From Chryseobacterium luteum (lineage in GTDB: Bacteria > Bacteroidota > Bacteroidia > Flavobacteriales > Weeksellaceae), in NCBI RefSeq assembly GCF_000737785.1, contig NZ_JPRO01000008.1:1-64000 (forward strand): 64,000 nt of DNA, given 5' to 3'. The stretch's first letter is position 1. Each line of letters starts with the position of its first letter. A model generated the notes under the pieces. It saw only the letters and a list, made by a program, of their open reading frames with translations, had not been told where the DNA came from and searched no databases. The position numbers were made by a program, and so were the translations under genes. This document shows positions 8,142 through 17,680 of the stretch, piece by piece.

Positions 8142-9041
8142 ATGGCATCTGGTTTTTTTGCAATTTTAGATGATATTGCGGCACTAATGGATGATGTGGC
8201 GGTTACAAGTAAAATAGCTACACAGAAAACGGCGGGTATTCTTGGAGATGATCTGGCTGTGAATGCAGAGAAAGCCACAGGTTTCCTTTCTTCACGGGAA
8301 ATTCCGGTTTTGTGGGCAATTACAAAAGGCTCGTTCATCAACAAACTGATCATTCTGCCTGTTGTTTTTTTGCTCAACTGGCTGTATGCTCCGGCAATTA
8401 ATTATGTATTGATTCTCGGAGGATTATATTTAGCTTTTGAAGGTGTTGAAAAAATTATAGAATTTCTTTTTCACCGCGAAAAGGAAGGTCATGAAGTTGT
8501 GGAAGAAATTGTAGAAGATGAAAAAAGTGACGAAGAGATAGAAAAATCGAAGATAAAATCGGCAGTTACTACAGATTTTATTCTGTCAATTGAGATTGTA
8601 ATTATTGCTTTGGGAACAGTTTTGGAAGAAAGCCATCCTTTCATTACACAGATTTTAGTAACGAGTTTAGTAGCATTCATTGCGACCGTAGGAGTTTATG
8701 GAATTGTTGCTTTGATCGTAAGAATGGACGATGCAGGATTTAAATTAATCAAAAAAAGTAATGATAAAGGATTCTTCGGAAAGCTTGGGCATCTATTGGT
8801 GAAAGCCCTTCCTATCGTTATTAAAGCTTTGGGAGTTATCGGTACGATTGCCTTAATTATGGTAGCCGGCGGAATTTTTGCCCATAGAGTAGAATTTCTT
8901 CACCATGTTTTACCTTCCTGGTCTTCTAATGAGATTCTTACTATTTTAAAAGAAATTATTCTTGGCCTTGTAGGAGGTTTATTGGCTGTAGCGCTTTTTA
9001 CGATCGGAAAGAAAACGTATTCACTTGTGGCTAAAAAGTAA
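8142..9041 (+). CDS. DUF808 / YedI family inner-membrane protein
   Basis: This 299-residue membrane protein begins MASGFFAILDDIAALMDDVA and contains KTAGILGDDLAVNAEKATGF. This N-terminal region is diagnostic of the DUF808 (YedI) family. Several hydrophobic spans follow (about residues 70-105, 150-185, 210-250 and 265-290). An acidic cytoplasmic insert lies near residues 115-145. No biochemical role is established for the family. It is a single-gene unit with its own promoter and a terminator at 9064-9100. Confidence 0.9.
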   Translation: MASGFFAILDDIAALMDDVAVTSKIATQKTAGILGDDLAVNAEKATGFLSSREIPVLWAITKGSFINKLIILPVVFLLNWLYAPAINYVLILGGLYLAFEGVEKIIEFLFHREKEGHEVVEEIVEDEKSDEEIEKSKIKSAVTTDFILSIEIVIIALGTVLEESHPFITQILVTSLVAFIATVGVYGIVALIVRMDDAGFKLIKKSNDKGFFGKLGHLLVKALPIVIKALGVIGTIALIMVAGGIFAHRVEFLHHVLPSWSSNEILTILKEIILGLVGGLLAVALFTIGKKTYSLVAKK

Positions 9042-9063
9042 ATCTGGATAACATGATAAAACA

Positions 9064-9100
9064 AAGCCGTATCACATCTGTGAATACGGTTTTTATGTTT
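9064..9100 (+). terminator. Terminator after the DUF808 gene
   Basis: CCGTAT pairs with ATACGG around an inner CACA/TGTG stem, followed by a T-rich tract from 9090. Confidence 0.7.
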
Positions 9101-9131
9101 TTTTACACAGAAGATAAAAGGCTGGTTTAAC

Positions 9132-9162
9132 TTGTACTGTCACTTGGGTAAAGGTATATTTG
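9132..9162 (+). promoter_or_regulatory. Promoter for the delta-60 repeat gene
   Basis: TTG (9132-9134) and TATATTTG (9155-9162) are 20 bp apart, matching the Bacteroidota promoter. The box covers a TTG that could be mistaken for an upstream start at 9160, so translation must begin at ATG 9178. Confidence 0.75.
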
Positions 9163-9177
9163 CAAAAAAAAATAAAC

Positions 9178-10755
9178 ATGACAAAAAAAATATTCTATGT
9201 AACCTTTTTATTTTCCTCATTATTTTCAAATGCGCAGACCCTGGATACTACTTTCGGTACGAATGGATTCAATTTCACTAATCCGTCAACAGTTTTTGAC
9301 AAATCAGGTGATTTCCTCATAGAGGCAGATAACAGCATGATTGTGCTCGGAAATGTAGGTCCAGGATCAAAAAGAGCTATTTATAAAGTAGATGCCAATG
9401 GAAATCTGGATACATCATTTGGAACCGGAGGGGTACAGATTACTCAGAATCAATCTTCCCAGTATAAAATCATTAAATTAAGTTCGGGTAAATATTTAAC
9501 GATCGGAAGTGTAGGCCATACAAACAACCAGAATTTCTTTATTGAAAGATTCAATACAAACGGTACTTTAGATACAACGTTTGGAATCGAAGGCGGACTT
9601 GCTGTCAATATGGGGTATCCTGCTAATGTGGAAACCATTGATGTTGCTTTCAGTGCCGTAGAATTATCAGATGGAAAAATCATTGTATGCGGTGGGGCCG
9701 AATATGGATATCCAAAAAGGAGATCATGCCTATTAAAATTGAATCAGGATGGTTCCGCAGATACAACCTTTGGGACTAATGGAAAACTTTATTTTACCAT
9801 TAACACCGGAGTATCTCAGGAAAGAGTAAATGCCCTAAGCATTCTGATAGCTAATAATAAACTTATTGTTGCCGGAATAGGAAGAATTAATGATACCACT
9901 GACAATGTAAACGGGCCTGGTGATATTTATGTGGTAAGATTAAATATGAACGGGACTATTGATACAACTTTCGGAACCAATGGCAAATTGATTTTCAATC
10001 TTGGGAATCCCTTTGAGTTTGGAAATATGATTCAGGATCCTAACGGAAATTTTTATATCGCAGGCTCTGCCTTCAATAATGGTATCAGAGACTCCTGGGT
10101 GGCAAAAATAAATTCTGAAGGCCAGTTTATCAACAGTTTTGGAACCGCAGGTATTGTAAAACGGAAGGTGGTCAACATCCCGAATGTTACAAGTGAAGTA
10201 CCGAACTCTATACTTTTGGGTAATAATGGGATCTATGTAGGAGGTACATTTTATTTTACAGGAAGTTATTTGGATTATGACTGGATGTTTCTGACCAAAT
10301 TTAATTTTGACGGAACTCCCGACCTGTCATTTGGAACTAACGGATTATTCAGACTCCCAACCTCTAATTCTGTCCGAAGATTATCCGCGATGAAATTTGA
10401 CAGCAATAAAAAAATCCTGATTTCTGGAGATTCCACTCATGATGACAGACAATTTGCGCTGGCCAGAATTACTATAAATAATGAATCTCTAAGTACAGGT
10501 GAAGTAGCGGGGAAAACAGAACTCTCATTCTATCCAAACCCTGTGACAGATTTCCTGTATATTGATTTAAATTCTGAAAGTACGCCGGAAAATTTATCCT
10601 TATACAGCATGGATGGAAAGCTGATTAAACCCCTGGAATATATCCGACAGGGGGATAAATTGAAGGTTGACCTTCAAAACTATGTGTCCGGAACGTATTT
10701 GATTCACATAAAATATGATAAGAAAGATCAGACTCTAAAGATTATAAAAAAGTAA
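9178..10755 (+). CDS. Delta-60 repeat protein with T9SS type A sorting domain
   Basis: The 525-residue product has a signal peptide (to SNAQ). Six or more copies of a roughly 60-residue repeat follow, each marked by LDTTFGTNG or a variant (DTSFGTGG, DLSFGTNG). These delta-60 repeats are thought to form a beta-propeller. The last 80 residues (FYPNPVTDFLYIDL...GTYLIHIKY...IIKK) are a type A T9SS sorting domain, so the protein should be secreted and cleaved or anchored at the cell surface. The ligand is unknown. ATG 9178 is chosen because the upstream in-frame TTG lies inside the promoter. Confidence 0.88.
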   Translation: MTKKIFYVTFLFSSLFSNAQTLDTTFGTNGFNFTNPSTVFDKSGDFLIEADNSMIVLGNVGPGSKRAIYKVDANGNLDTSFGTGGVQITQNQSSQYKIIKLSSGKYLTIGSVGHTNNQNFFIERFNTNGTLDTTFGIEGGLAVNMGYPANVETIDVAFSAVELSDGKIIVCGGAEYGYPKRRSCLLKLNQDGSADTTFGTNGKLYFTINTGVSQERVNALSILIANNKLIVAGIGRINDTTDNVNGPGDIYVVRLNMNGTIDTTFGTNGKLIFNLGNPFEFGNMIQDPNGNFYIAGSAFNNGIRDSWVAKINSEGQFINSFGTAGIVKRKVVNIPNVTSEVPNSILLGNNGIYVGGTFYFTGSYLDYDWMFLTKFNFDGTPDLSFGTNGLFRLPTSNSVRRLSAMKFDSNKKILISGDSTHDDRQFALARITINNESLSTGEVAGKTELSFYPNPVTDFLYIDLNSESTPENLSLYSMDGKLIKPLEYIRQGDKLKVDLQNYVSGTYLIHIKYDKKDQTLKIIKK

Positions 10756-10812
10756 ACTTAGAATAAAAGCAGGTTTAAATACTTTTGAAACCTGCCGTCA
10801 ATGTTTTACTTA

Positions 10813-10846
10813 TATCAAAAAAAAGAGGCTTTTTAAAGCCTCTTTT
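10813..10846. terminator. Bidirectional terminator between the delta-60 gene and dnaJ
   Basis: AAAAGAGGCTTT (10821-10832) and AAAGCCTCTTTT (10835-10846) form a near-perfect hairpin with an A run on the left and T-rich DNA on the right. It can therefore end both convergent genes. Confidence 0.85.
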
Positions 10847-10851
10847 ATATT

Positions 10852-11970
10852 TTAATTGAATAAATCTTTCACTTTATCAAAAAAAGTTTTTTCCTTTCCG
10901 GAAGGTTCTGCAACCATTTCTCCGCTTAACATCTGCTTTTCAAAGAAATCTTTCTGTTCTTTCGTCAGTTTTTGCGGCGTCCATACATTAATGTGGATGA
11001 ACATATCACCTTTTCCATAGCTGTCGATGCTTGGGAGGCCTTTCCCTGCCAGTCTCAGGATCTTTCCGGACTGTGTGCCCGGATCAATGGTAATTTTCAC
11101 TTTACCGCCTACCGTAGGAACCTCTTTCTTAGCTCCTAAAGCTGCTTCTGCGAAAGAAATATACAATTCCTGGTGAAGATTATCTCCCTCTCTCTTAATC
11201 GTTTTATCTACTTCCTCTTCAATGATCACCAACAGGTCTCCGGGAATTCCTCCAAATGGAGCATCATTTCCTTTTCCTCTTACATTCAGCTGGATACCGT
11301 CTCTTGCACCGGCAGGAATATTGATAGAGATTTCCTCCTCATCTTTGATTAGTCCCTGTGCATTGGCTCCTGCTGGAATTTTATCGGCTACTTTCCCGAT
11401 TCCCTGACAGGTTCCACAGGTAGTCTGTGTCTGCATCTGTCCGAACATCGTGTTCATAACCTTTAGCTGAACACCGGAACCGTTACAGGTAGGACATATT
11501 TTTGAAGTGGCACCTTCCGCCATCTTCATTTTTTTTACTTTGATGGTTTTCTGGGTTCCGTTTACCATTTCTTCAAGGCTCAGCTTGATTCTGATTCTTA
11601 AATTAGAACCCTTCACCTGCTGACGTCCCCCGCCATTTCCACCAAAACCTCCGAAGCCGCCACCGAAAATATCTCCAAACTGGCTGAAAATATCCTCCAT
11701 GTTCATACCTCCGCCGAAGCCTCCGCCTCCGTAACCGCCATTACCACTCATTCCGGCATGGCCGAACTGGTCATATCTGGCACGTTTCTGGTCGTCGCTC
11801 AGTACTTCATAAGCCTCTGCAGCTTCCTTAAATTTTTCTTCAGCCTCTCTGTCTCCCGGATTTTTATCTGGGTGATATTTGATGGCCATTTTTCGGTATG
11901 CCTTCTTTATCTCGTCGGCCGATGCAGATTTACTGATCTCAAGAACTTCGTAATAATCTCTTTTTGACAT
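10852..11970 (-). CDS. dnaJ: Chaperone DnaJ, zinc domain reduced
   Basis: This 372-residue Hsp40 co-chaperone stimulates DnaK ATPase. It has a J domain with HPD (residues 33-35), a Gly/Phe-rich linker (about 73-116) and two C-terminal beta domains. The zinc-finger region has only two CxxCxGxG motifs (CPTCNGSG 159-166 and CGTCQGIG 185-192). Class A DnaJ has four, and here the outer pair that forms zinc centre I is missing, replaced by [12 protein letters not shown] before and KIPAGANAQ after. It lies 98 bp downstream of grpE on the same strand, a usual chaperone pairing. Confidence 0.96.
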   Translation of the reverse strand: MSKRDYYEVLEISKSASADEIKKAYRKMAIKYHPDKNPGDREAEEKFKEAAEAYEVLSDDQKRARYDQFGHAGMSGNGGYGGGGFGGGMNMEDIFSQFGDIFGGGFGGFGGNGGGRQQVKGSNLRIRIKLSLEEMVNGTQKTIKVKKMKMAEGATSKICPTCNGSGVQLKVMNTMFGQMQTQTTCGTCQGIGKVADKIPAGANAQGLIKDEEEISINIPAGARDGIQLNVRGKGNDAPFGGIPGDLLVIIEEEVDKTIKREGDNLHQELYISFAEAALGAKKEVPTVGGKVKITIDPGTQSGKILRLAGKGLPSIDSYGKGDMFIHINVWTPQKLTKEQKDFFEKQMLSGEMVAEPSGKEKTFFDKVKDLFN

Positions 11971-12068
11971 GTTGATTATAATTGATTACTGATAAATAAT
12001 AACTGTTGCGTATGGCTTAAAGCCTGCTGCCAATCAATTATCTATCATCATTTATCATTTATTTAATA

Positions 12069-12605
12069 TTAGTTTCCTGTTACTACTTTTGCAAAACGGA
12101 TCACTTTATCACCTAAAATATATCCTGTTTCTATAACATCTACGATTTTGCCTTTCAGATCTTCAGACGGTGCCGGAATTTGAGTGATCGCCTCATGGAA
12201 GTCTACATTGAATGTATCCCCTGCATTAACTTCCATAGGTTTTAAGCCTTTTTCTGTAAGTTTGTTTTTGAATTTCTGATAGATCAGCTCCACACCCTGA
12301 AGGTCAGATGTATTTCCGTTTTTAGCAATTTCTTTTAAAGCTCTTTCGAAATCATCCAGAACTCCCAACATAGAAACCATCATATCCTGATTGGCATACT
12401 GGAAGAATTCCATCTTCTCTTTCGCCGTTCTTTTTTTATAATTTTCGAATTCAGCGTATAATCTGATGTAACGGTCTTTCTCTTCTGCCAAAAGTTCCTC
12501 TGCAGAAGGTGCTGCTGTCACATTTTCCCCAGACACTGCTTCGTCCTGAATGTTGTTTACTTCCTGATTATTGATGCTTTCTTCGTTAATATCCTGATTT
12601 TCCAT
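12069..12605 (-). CDS. grpE: Nucleotide exchange factor GrpE
   Basis: This 178-residue protein is the DnaK nucleotide exchange factor. An acidic disordered N-terminus (residues 1-40) is followed by a long helix containing YAEFENYKKR and the beta-domain with NPFDV-like FNVDFHEAITQIP and the C-terminal GYILGDKVIRFAKVVTG signature. Length is normal for the family. It precedes dnaJ in the same direction, so the two are probably one heat-shock operon; dnaK is not in this window. Upstream lies the repeat array at 12699-13286. Confidence 0.96.
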   Translation of the reverse strand: MENQDINEESINNQEVNNIQDEAVSGENVTAAPSAEELLAEEKDRYIRLYAEFENYKKRTAKEKMEFFQYANQDMMVSMLGVLDDFERALKEIAKNGNTSDLQGVELIYQKFKNKLTEKGLKPMEVNAGDTFNVDFHEAITQIPAPSEDLKGKIVDVIETGYILGDKVIRFAKVVTGN

Positions 12606-12698
12606 AATTCAATATTTATTTAAATAGTTGTTTGACAAAGAACCTGCCAAATACAAAAAATGGACATTAAGGCAGAAAAATAGATAGGTAATTGATTT

Positions 12699-13286
12699 GT
12701 GAATGGTCAATTTTGCTTCGCAATTGAATAGTCAATTGCTGTATGTTATAAACTTCACTATTGACGATTCACTATTGTTTTATTGTGAATGGTCAATTTT
12801 GCTTCGCAAGTGAATGGTCAATGGCTGTCTGTTGTAAACTTCACCATTGATGATTCACCAGCCACTGTTGTGCATTTTTTTATTGTGAATGGTCAATTTG
12901 CTTAGCAAGTGAGTGGTCAATGGCTGTATGTTGTAAACTTCACTATTGACGATTCACCAGTACTTTTATTATGAATGGTCAATTTTGCTTCGCAAGTGAA
13001 TGGTCAATGGCTGTCTGTTGTAAACTTCACCATTGATGATTCACCAGCCACTGTTGTGCATTTTTTTATTGTGAATGGTCAATTTGCTTCGCAAGTGAGT
13101 GGTCAATTGCTGTATGTTGTAAACTTCACTATTGACGATTCACCAAGTCAATTGCTGTCAGTTGTAAAATTCACCATTGACGATTCACCATTCACTGTTG
13201 TTTTATTGTGAATGGTCAATTTGCTTCACAAGTGAAATGGAATAATTTGTCTGGGAAAAATTCACAATTCACCATTGATAATTCAC
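12699..13286. repeat. Hairpin-forming repeat array between grpE and mntH
   Basis: This 0.59 kb non-coding stretch has six or seven related units, starting at 12699, 12785, 12885, 12971, 13071, a short unit near 13147, and 13207. Units alternate between 100 bp (12785-12884 and 12971-13070, identical but for the first base) and about 86 bp, giving a 186 bp higher-order duplication. Within each, GTGAATGGTCAAT at the left and ATTGACGATTCAC at the right are inverted repeats (12 of 13 match), and an inner TTGC-TTC-GCAA forms a second small hairpin. Neither strand encodes a convincing protein. It follows the 3' end of mntH. Confidence 0.9.
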
Positions 13287-13292
13287 GTTTTA

Positions 13293-14624
13293 CTACCCGG
13301 AAAAAGTCTGGTAAAGCAAGTACAGGTTTAAAATAATGATCACAAAAGAAATAATCCAGACCCCTATTTTCATTACGGGCTTATTTACAAATTCCCCCAT
13401 TTTGGCTTTGTCATTGGTAAACATCACCAAAGGAACCACGGCGAAACTCAGCTGCATGGATAAGATGACCTGGCTTAAAACCAATAAATCCGTTGTTCCC
13501 TGTTCGCCGTAAATAATAGCAACGATTAAAGCCGGGATCACGGCAATGAGTCTTGTGATCAGCCTTCTCAGCCATGGTTTTAATCTGATGTTTAAGAAGC
13601 CTTCCATCACGATCTGCCCTGCAAGAGTTCCCGTCAGGGTAGAATTCTGTCCTGATGCCAGTAGAGCAATGGCGAAAGCAATACTTGCCATAGAAGCCCC
13701 GAGAATTGGAGTCAGCATTTTATATGCATCATGAATGTCTGCCACATGCTTGTTTCCTGTAGTATGGAAGGTTGCGGCTGCTAAAATAAGTATGGCTGCA
13801 TTGATAAAGAAAGCGAGCATCAGTGAGACTGTACTGTCCAGCGTTGCAAATTTTATCGCTTCTTTTTTGCCTTCTCGGTCTCTTGAGTAATCTCTCGTCT
13901 GAACAATACTGCTATGGAGATATAGATTATGGGGCATAACCGTAGCCCCCAGGATTCCGATAGCGATATAAAGCATTGCGGGATTTTGAATGATTTCCTT
14001 TTGAGGAACGAGCCCGCCAAGAATTTCATTGAAAGCCGGCTGTGAAATTGCAATTTCATAAATAAAGCATGCTAGAATAATAAAAATAAGTCCGCCAACA
14101 ATACTTTCTATCCATCTGAAGCCTTTAGCCTGAAGCAAAAGAATGATCAGGACATCCACTGTTGTGATCACAATTCCCCAGGTAAGAGGGATGTGAAACA
14201 ACAGGTTTAATGCAATGGCAGAACCGATGACCTCGGCGAGATCACAGGCGGCAATGGCTATTTCACAGAATATCCATAAAATAAAATTGGTGGTAGGGCT
14301 AAAGTGATCACGGCAGGCCTGTGCCAGATCTCTTTCGGCAACAACACCTAATTTTACAGATAAATGCTGCAAAACCATTGCGAAAATATTTGAAATAAGA
14401 ATCACGGAAAGAAGGGTATACCCGAACTGGGCACCTCCGGCAATATCCGTTGCCCAGTTCCCCGGGTCCATATATCCTACAGCGATCATCAGTCCGGGCC
14501 CGGCAAAGGCTAGGTATTTTCTCCAGAAATTACCTTTACGGGGTACTTTTATAGATGAATATACCTCCGGGAGGGAATGGGATGTTTTATCTTTACGCCA
14601 GGCGTTATTTAATTTAAGATTCAT
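13293..14624 (-). CDS. mntH: Nramp-family divalent metal (Mn2+/Fe2+) transporter
   Basis: This 443-residue proton-coupled Mn2+/Fe2+ importer carries the Nramp signatures DPGNW (residues 53-57, metal-binding Asp and Asn in helix 1) and MPHNLYLHSS (about 230, helix 6). It has about eleven membrane spans in all. The family usually serves Mn uptake under oxidative stress or iron limitation. Just upstream is an inverted repeat overlapping the -7 box, suggesting metal-dependent repression. The downstream side is the repeat array, and no other terminator is evident. Confidence 0.94.
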   Translation of the reverse strand: MNLKLNNAWRKDKTSHSLPEVYSSIKVPRKGNFWRKYLAFAGPGLMIAVGYMDPGNWATDIAGGAQFGYTLLSVILISNIFAMVLQHLSVKLGVVAERDLAQACRDHFSPTTNFILWIFCEIAIAACDLAEVIGSAIALNLLFHIPLTWGIVITTVDVLIILLLQAKGFRWIESIVGGLIFIILACFIYEIAISQPAFNEILGGLVPQKEIIQNPAMLYIAIGILGATVMPHNLYLHSSIVQTRDYSRDREGKKEAIKFATLDSTVSLMLAFFINAAILILAAATFHTTGNKHVADIHDAYKMLTPILGASMASIAFAIALLASGQNSTLTGTLAGQIVMEGFLNIRLKPWLRRLITRLIAVIPALIVAIIYGEQGTTDLLVLSQVILSMQLSFAVVPLVMFTNDKAKMGEFVNKPVMKIGVWIISFVIIILNLYLLYQTFSG

Positions 14625-14627
14625 AAA

Positions 14628-14651
14628 TGTTAGAAATGACTAACAAATTTA
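14628..14651 (-). promoter_or_regulatory. mntH promoter and putative metal-regulator operator
   Basis: TGTTAG and CTAACA (14628-14633 and 14640-14645) form a 6-bp inverted repeat with a 6-bp spacer, only 3 bp from the mntH start codon. On the minus strand a -7 box TAAATTTG (14644-14651) overlaps its edge. A repressor bound there would block transcription. DtxR/MntR-family control is an inference from the target gene, not from a matched consensus. Confidence 0.5.
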
Positions 14652-14683
14652 ATTAAATAAATATAAATGTGAAAGCAAAGGGA

Positions 14684-14716
14684 TAAAAAAAATCCCGAAA
14701 ACTAATTTCCGGGATT
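14684..14716 (-). terminator. Terminator of the DUF937-OmpA gene
   Basis: Arms AATCCCG (14691-14697) and CGGGATT (14710-14716) are followed, on the minus strand, by a run of eight T. Confidence 0.85.
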
Positions 14717-14738
14717 CTATTTTTAAAGATTTTAAAAT

Positions 14739-16040
14739 CTATTTGGCAAATCTTACAGACATTCTTCTGTCTGCGGCTCTTTCTGCGTCAGAAGCTTTAG
14801 CATCTACTTTCGCAAATTTGCTTCCGTAACCTTCTGCTCCTAAAACCTGATTTCCAACGCCTGCTTTTGCTAAAGCATTTTTGATGAAATCAGCTCTGGA
14901 CAGAGACAGTTTTACGTTGGCAGCTTCATCTCCTACTTTGTCAGTATACCCTCCGATTTTGATTTTTGCATCCGGGAATGCTTTCAAAATTGCTACCAGA
15001 TTATCAAGCTGTCCCTGGGAACCTGCTTCAAGTTCAGTAGAGCTTCCCATTTTGAAATTTACATGGTCAAAATCATACCATTTATCTTTTAATGCTGCAT
15101 CATCAGCTGCATTTTTATAATTTCCTGATTTCAGGAAGGTAATCATCTGGTCTTCCATACCGCCTTTATAGCCTTTCAGCATAACACCATTAAGATCAAT
15201 ATTTTCATCAGTTCTGGCTGCCGGGGCTGTAGCTGTTGAAGTATCTGCAGGCATGGTGGTGGCTGTATCTGTTTTTACTCCTGTAGAATCAACTACTGTA
15301 GTGGTAGTGGTTGTTTCTTTCTTTTCACACTGCTTCCATATGAAATAAGCAGCAGCGATTAAAAGTAAAAGCGGAAGCAACCATTTCCAGATTGAACCTC
15401 CGCCTTCATTATTATTTCTGTCAGGATCGGTCCCTGCAGATGTTGTACTTCTTGTAACTTCTATTTTCGGCTCCTCACTTACAGCTGGTCTAATGGTATC
15501 ATTGTCGTTATCAAATTTATACCCTTTTGCCCAGTCCCCAATATTCAGAGATGCCAGGGAAAGTCCTGCCGGTAAAAGTGAAGACACGATCCCTTTTTGC
15601 TCGCTTAACAGGTTTGAAATCCCTGATTTATCTAAGTTATTATCAGCAACATATTTTCCGATAGAACCTACCGTAGCTCCTGTTACCAGATTCAATAGTG
15701 AACCGGATGAGTTATTGCTGATTCCTGCATAACTAGCAATAGCATTTACTATTCCACTGATCTTATCTCCAAAAATAGAGGTCAGCAGACTGGAAATGAT
15801 AGGGCTGGTGGATGCACCACTTAATAAATTTCCTAAAATTCCGCTTGAAGAAGCATTGCTGATTGCATCCAAAACTTCCGGGTTATCAGAATTGTTTGCC
15901 AAGCCTCCCACAACTGCAGGAAGCATACCTCCAATTGCTTTTGAAATACCAGACTCGCTTTCTCCAAACTGAGAAGCTGCTTGCGAAACTAAAGCGGGAC
16001 CTAACTGTCCTTTAATTAAATCAATGACATTTAAAGACAT
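14739..16040 (-). CDS. DUF937 - transmembrane - OmpA family fusion protein
   Basis: This 433-residue protein has three parts. Residues 1-170 are a Gly/Ser/Leu-rich DUF937 (YidB-like) domain with repeated AIGGMLPAVVGGLANN-type helices. A single membrane span WKWLLPLLLLIAAAYFIW lies near residue 225. After a Thr/Ala-rich linker (about 240-275), the last 150 residues form an OmpA-like domain with VNFKMGSSTELE, IKIGGYTDKVGDEAANVKLS and LSRADFIKNAL, which bind peptidoglycan. The DUF937 part probably lies in the cytoplasm and the OmpA part in the periplasm. There is no signal peptide. It stands alone with its own terminator. Confidence 0.85.
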   Translation of the reverse strand: MSLNVIDLIKGQLGPALVSQAASQFGESESGISKAIGGMLPAVVGGLANNSDNPEVLDAISNASSSGILGNLLSGASTSPIISSLLTSIFGDKISGIVNAIASYAGISNNSSGSLLNLVTGATVGSIGKYVADNNLDKSGISNLLSEQKGIVSSLLPAGLSLASLNIGDWAKGYKFDNDNDTIRPAVSEEPKIEVTRSTTSAGTDPDRNNNEGGGSIWKWLLPLLLLIAAAYFIWKQCEKKETTTTTTVVDSTGVKTDTATTMPADTSTATAPAARTDENIDLNGVMLKGYKGGMEDQMITFLKSGNYKNAADDAALKDKWYDFDHVNFKMGSSTELEAGSQGQLDNLVAILKAFPDAKIKIGGYTDKVGDEAANVKLSLSRADFIKNALAKAGVGNQVLGAEGYGSKFAKVDAKASDAERAADRRMSVRFAK

Positions 16041-16156
16041 AATAAATTATTTTTAAGATTAATGTTAAATAAATTTAAACAAAAATCTGTCCAAAGTCAC
16101 TTTTTTTGGATATTTATTTAATTTCCGGCAGTAATTTTGAAAATCAGCAAAAAATT

Positions 16157-17632
16157 TTAGTAAGCTTTTGCGAATAATACGCGTCTTGCAGAAGGTTTCC
16201 CGGTAATCAGAGAAATGCCCTCTTCAATATCATCATCTAAAGGAATACATCTGATTGTAGCCTTTGTTTCCTCTTTGATCTGCTCTTCTTCTTCAGCGGT
16301 TCCGTCCCAGTGTGCATAAATGAATCCTGCTTTTTCTTCAAGAACTTTCTTGAATTCTTCATAATTATCCACTTTTGTAATATTGTCTTTTCTGAAGCTT
16401 AATGCTTTTTCATAAAGTTCTTTCTGAATAGTCTGCAATAATTCTTCGATGTAAGTGTCAATCCCTTCAATAGAACGAACTTCTTTTGTAAGATTGTCTC
16501 TTCTTGCGATTTCCACGGATTTGTTTTCCAGATCCTTAGGTCCCAGGGCAATTCTTACCGGTACACCTTTTAATTCATATTCTGCGAACTTCCATCCCGG
16601 TTTGTTATGCGTATCGTCATCAAATTTTACTGAGATACCTTTTATTTTTAATTTAGCCACAATATTAAGTGCCACTTCGCTGATCTGTGCCAGCTGCTCT
16701 TCTCCTTTGAAGATGGGAACAATAACCACCTGGATCGGAGCCAGCGTAGGAGGAAGTACCAATCCGAAATCATCGGAATGGGTCATGATCAAAGCTCCCA
16801 TCAGACGCGTGGATGTTCCCCATGAAGTAGCCCAGGCATATTCAATTTTACCTTCTTTATTGGTGAATTTTACATCGAAAGCTTTCGCGAAATTCTGGCC
16901 TAAGAAGTGAGAGGTCCCTGCCTGAAGTGCTTTTCCGTCCTGCATCAATGCTTCAATACAGTACGTTTCGTCAGCTCCTGCAAATCTTTCAGACGGTGTT
17001 TTTAATCCTTTAACAACAGGCATCGCCATGAATTTTTCTGCAAAATCGGCATATACATCATTCATTTTTTCAGCTTCTTCCACTGCTTCATCTTTGGTGG
17101 CATGGGCTGTGTGTCCTTCCTGCCAAAGGAATTCTGCTGTTCTGAGGAAGAGACGTGTTCTCATTTCCCAACGGACAACGTTAGCCCATTGGTTAATCAG
17201 GATCGGAAGGTCTCTGTAAGACTGTATCCAGTTTTTGTATGTATTCCAGATAATGGCTTCGGAAGTAGGACGTACGATAAGCTCTTCTTCTAATTTGGCA
17301 TCCGGATCTACAATAAGTTTATGTGGATTGTTGGGGTCTGTTTTTAATCTATAGTGGGTAACTACTGCACATTCTTTAGCAAAACCTTCTGCATTTTTTT
17401 CTTCTGCCTCAAACAGGCTTTTGGGCACAAAAAGCGGGAAATAAGCATTAACGTGACCTGTTTCTTTGAACCTTTTGTCCATTTCATCACGCATTTTTTC
17501 CCAGATTGCATAGCCGTATGGTTTGATCACCATACATCCTCGCACTCCAGAGTTTTCAGCTAAGTCAGCTTTTACCACCAACTCATTATACCATTTGCTG
17601 TAATCTTCGCTTCTTGAGGTTAATTTTGCCAT
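16157..17632 (-). CDS. proS: Prolyl-tRNA synthetase
   Basis: This 491-residue class II synthetase charges tRNA-Pro. It is the short, eukaryote/archaeon-like type without the bacterial editing insertion. Motif 2 is in [26 protein letters not shown], motif 3 is in [24 protein letters not shown], and there is a C-terminal anticodon-binding domain plus the zinc-like domain ending RVLFAKAY. The 143 bp gap to the divergent lipoprotein gene holds its promoter, a leader hairpin and direct repeats. Confidence 0.96.
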   Translation of the reverse strand: MAKLTSRSEDYSKWYNELVVKADLAENSGVRGCMVIKPYGYAIWEKMRDEMDKRFKETGHVNAYFPLFVPKSLFEAEEKNAEGFAKECAVVTHYRLKTDPNNPHKLIVDPDAKLEEELIVRPTSEAIIWNTYKNWIQSYRDLPILINQWANVVRWEMRTRLFLRTAEFLWQEGHTAHATKDEAVEEAEKMNDVYADFAEKFMAMPVVKGLKTPSERFAGADETYCIEALMQDGKALQAGTSHFLGQNFAKAFDVKFTNKEGKIEYAWATSWGTSTRLMGALIMTHSDDFGLVLPPTLAPIQVVIVPIFKGEEQLAQISEVALNIVAKLKIKGISVKFDDDTHNKPGWKFAEYELKGVPVRIALGPKDLENKSVEIARRDNLTKEVRSIEGIDTYIEELLQTIQKELYEKALSFRKDNITKVDNYEEFKKVLEEKAGFIYAHWDGTAEEEEQIKEETKATIRCIPLDDDIEEGISLITGKPSARRVLFAKAY

Positions 17633-17680
17633 TATTTTTTTAATTTTTTTAACTTTTGTACATTATTGTAATCTAAAAAT

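Noticed and set aside
9160..9177. In-frame TTG upstream of the delta-60 protein
   Set aside because: It lies inside the TATATTTG promoter box, so translation from it is impossible; ATG 9178 was used.
12975..13211. Short reading frame in the repeat array
   Set aside because: It is made only of repeat units in one frame and has no composition or start signal of a gene.
12699..13286. CRISPR array
   Set aside because: Units vary in length, contain internal inverted repeats, lack regular unique spacers, and no cas gene is present.
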